From positions 1,550,001 to 1,614,000 of the forward strand of contig NZ_JAUSZL010000002.1 of the NCBI RefSeq assembly GCF_030817535.1: DNA of 64,000 nucleotides. Direction: 5' to 3'. A model generated the notes under the pieces. That model was not told the DNA's origin. It did not search any database and saw nothing but the letters and a program-made list of their open reading frames with translations. The stretch is from Streptomyces sp. V3I8 (GTDB taxonomy: Bacteria > Actinomycetota > Actinomycetes > Streptomycetales > Streptomycetaceae). Within the stretch, counting starts at the first letter, position 1. Each line of letters opens with the position of its first letter. Made by a program: the position numbers and the translations under genes. Positions 63,347 through 64,000 of the stretch are shown here, one piece after another.

Positions 63347-64000
63347 GCCGCCCCCCTCCTTGCCTCGCTCTTCAGTCGCCCCAGGACACCTGACAGACTC
63401 CGGGCCGTCGCGGCCCAGCCTCCGAGGGACGCCCGGCGGGCCCGCGCGGCGGCCTTGAGGCGCCGGCGCACGTCGGCCTCGCCGAACCAGCCGCGCAGCT
63501 CCGCGGCCAGGGCCGCGGGGTTCTCCGGCGGTACGAGCAGGCCGGGCACCCCGCCGTCGGGCGCGCGCCCGACCGCCTCGGGCAGCCCGCCGACGTCCGT
63601 GGCCAGTACGGGGATGCCGCGGGCGAGCGCCTCGGTGACGGCCATGCCGTACGTCTCGGCGTACGAGGTGAGGACCATCAGGTCGGCCGAGGCGTAGCTC
63701 GCGTCGAGTGCGGCACCGGACCGGGGCCCGGCGAGTTCCACGCGGTCGCCCAGGCCGTGCCGGGCGATCAGGTCCCGCAGTTCGGCCACGTACCCGGGGT
63801 CCTGGTTGAGGCCGCCGACCAGCACGCAGCTCCAGGGCAGGTCGGTGACCTCCGCGAGGGCCTCGACCAGCCGGTGCTGTCCCTTGCGCGGGGTGACCGA
63901 GGCGACGCAGAGCAGCCGCGAGACGCCGTCGGTGCCGGGGGCCAGCGGCGCGATGTCGGCGCCGGGGGGTGCGACGTGGACGCGGTCGGGCGCGAGCCCG
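63343..64000 (-). CDS. Family-4 glycosyltransferase, 5' end cut by window edge
   Basis: The C-terminal part (about 219 residues) of a GT-B fold glycosyltransferase. Visible are PPGADIAPL, VASVTPRKGQHRLVEAL, the loop VLVGGLNQDPGY, and the donor-binding E-x7-E element in YAETYGMAVTEALARG, with VLATDVGGLPE after it. These are typical of retaining GT4 enzymes. The frame remains open to the window end, so the start and acceptor-binding domain lie beyond 64000. It is the first gene seen of a run transcribed leftward, coupled to the methyltransferase by ATGA. Confidence 0.88.
   Translation of the reverse strand, partial: GLAPDRVHVAPPGADIAPLAPGTDGVSRLLCVASVTPRKGQHRLVEALAEVTDLPWSCVLVGGLNQDPGYVAELRDLIARHGLGDRVELAGPRSGAALDASYASADLMVLTSYAETYGMAVTEALARGIPVLATDVGGLPEAVGRAPDGGVPGLLVPPENPAALAAELRGWFGEADVRRRLKAAARARRASLGGWAATARSLSGVLGRLKSEARRGAA

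Overview
This window is a stretch of high-GC actinobacterial chromosome, almost certainly Streptomyces. Codon third positions are nearly all G or C, GTG starts and ATGA/GTGA overlaps are common, and several Streptomyces-typical families occur (DUF5133, MAB_1171c-like membrane protein, OpcA, Strep-type ATP-grasp target peptide). From memory, the pentose-phosphate block, the phosphopantetheinyl transferase/phosphoesterase pair and the ribA/creatininase block resemble one region of the S. coelicolor right arm. I could not run any search, so this synteny is a recollection. No CRISPR array, rRNA, tRNA, phage or insertion sequence was seen.

Layout. 1-4.2 kb: a partial PAP2 phosphatase, a DMT exporter, a decayed LURP-one gene and a Tat-secreted phospholipase C. 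4.4-8.9 kb: a small basic protein behind a SigB-type promoter, an SDR, an M20 amidohydrolase, an Orn/Lys/Arg decarboxylase and a DUF5133 protein. 9.1-15.7 kb: a Rieske oxygenase, a 56-residue coupled protein and a VanB-type reductase, then an IclR regulator divergent from a complete nitrate/sulfonate-type ABC importer, with a matching operator at each divergent promoter. 15.7-19.6 kb: a stand-alone MmyB ligand-binding domain, divergent from an XRE regulator, ImmA/IrrE-like metalloprotease and multi-TM membrane protein module. 19.6-23.3 kb: PPTase, phosphoesterase, ATP-grasp enzyme and cupin.

23.4-36.6 kb is a sugar locus: alpha-mannosidase, GH4 enzyme and DeoR repressor divergent from a PfkB kinase, a three-component sugar importer without its own ATPase, and a LacZ-type GH2 enzyme, ending in a broken secreted gene. 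36.7-41.6 kb holds a double-GNAT protein, an IclR regulator, a gene remnant, a DUF72 protein and a secreted GH16-CBM6 glucanase with LacI-type operators. 42.7-51.8 kb is a compact operon for the oxidative and non-oxidative pentose phosphate pathway (tkt, tal, zwf, opcA, pgi, gnd and a histidine phosphatase). 52-57.3 kb is a quinate/shikimate catabolic block (dehydroshikimate dehydratase, shikimate/quinate dehydrogenase, TetR regulator, MHS transporter) with two similar 24-bp operators.

57.4-58.6 kb encodes a graspetide RiPP pair (precursor plus ATP-grasp ligase) without the methyltransferase that often accompanies such pairs. 59.6-64 kb begins a cluster of a second-type GTP cyclohydrolase II, a creatininase-family hydrolase, a flippase-like membrane protein, a methyltransferase and a glycosyltransferase. 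Its product is unknown to me, and it is the best candidate here for an undescribed pathway. The window also contains several decayed genes, dyads, tandem repeats and a 57-nt homopyrimidine tract.
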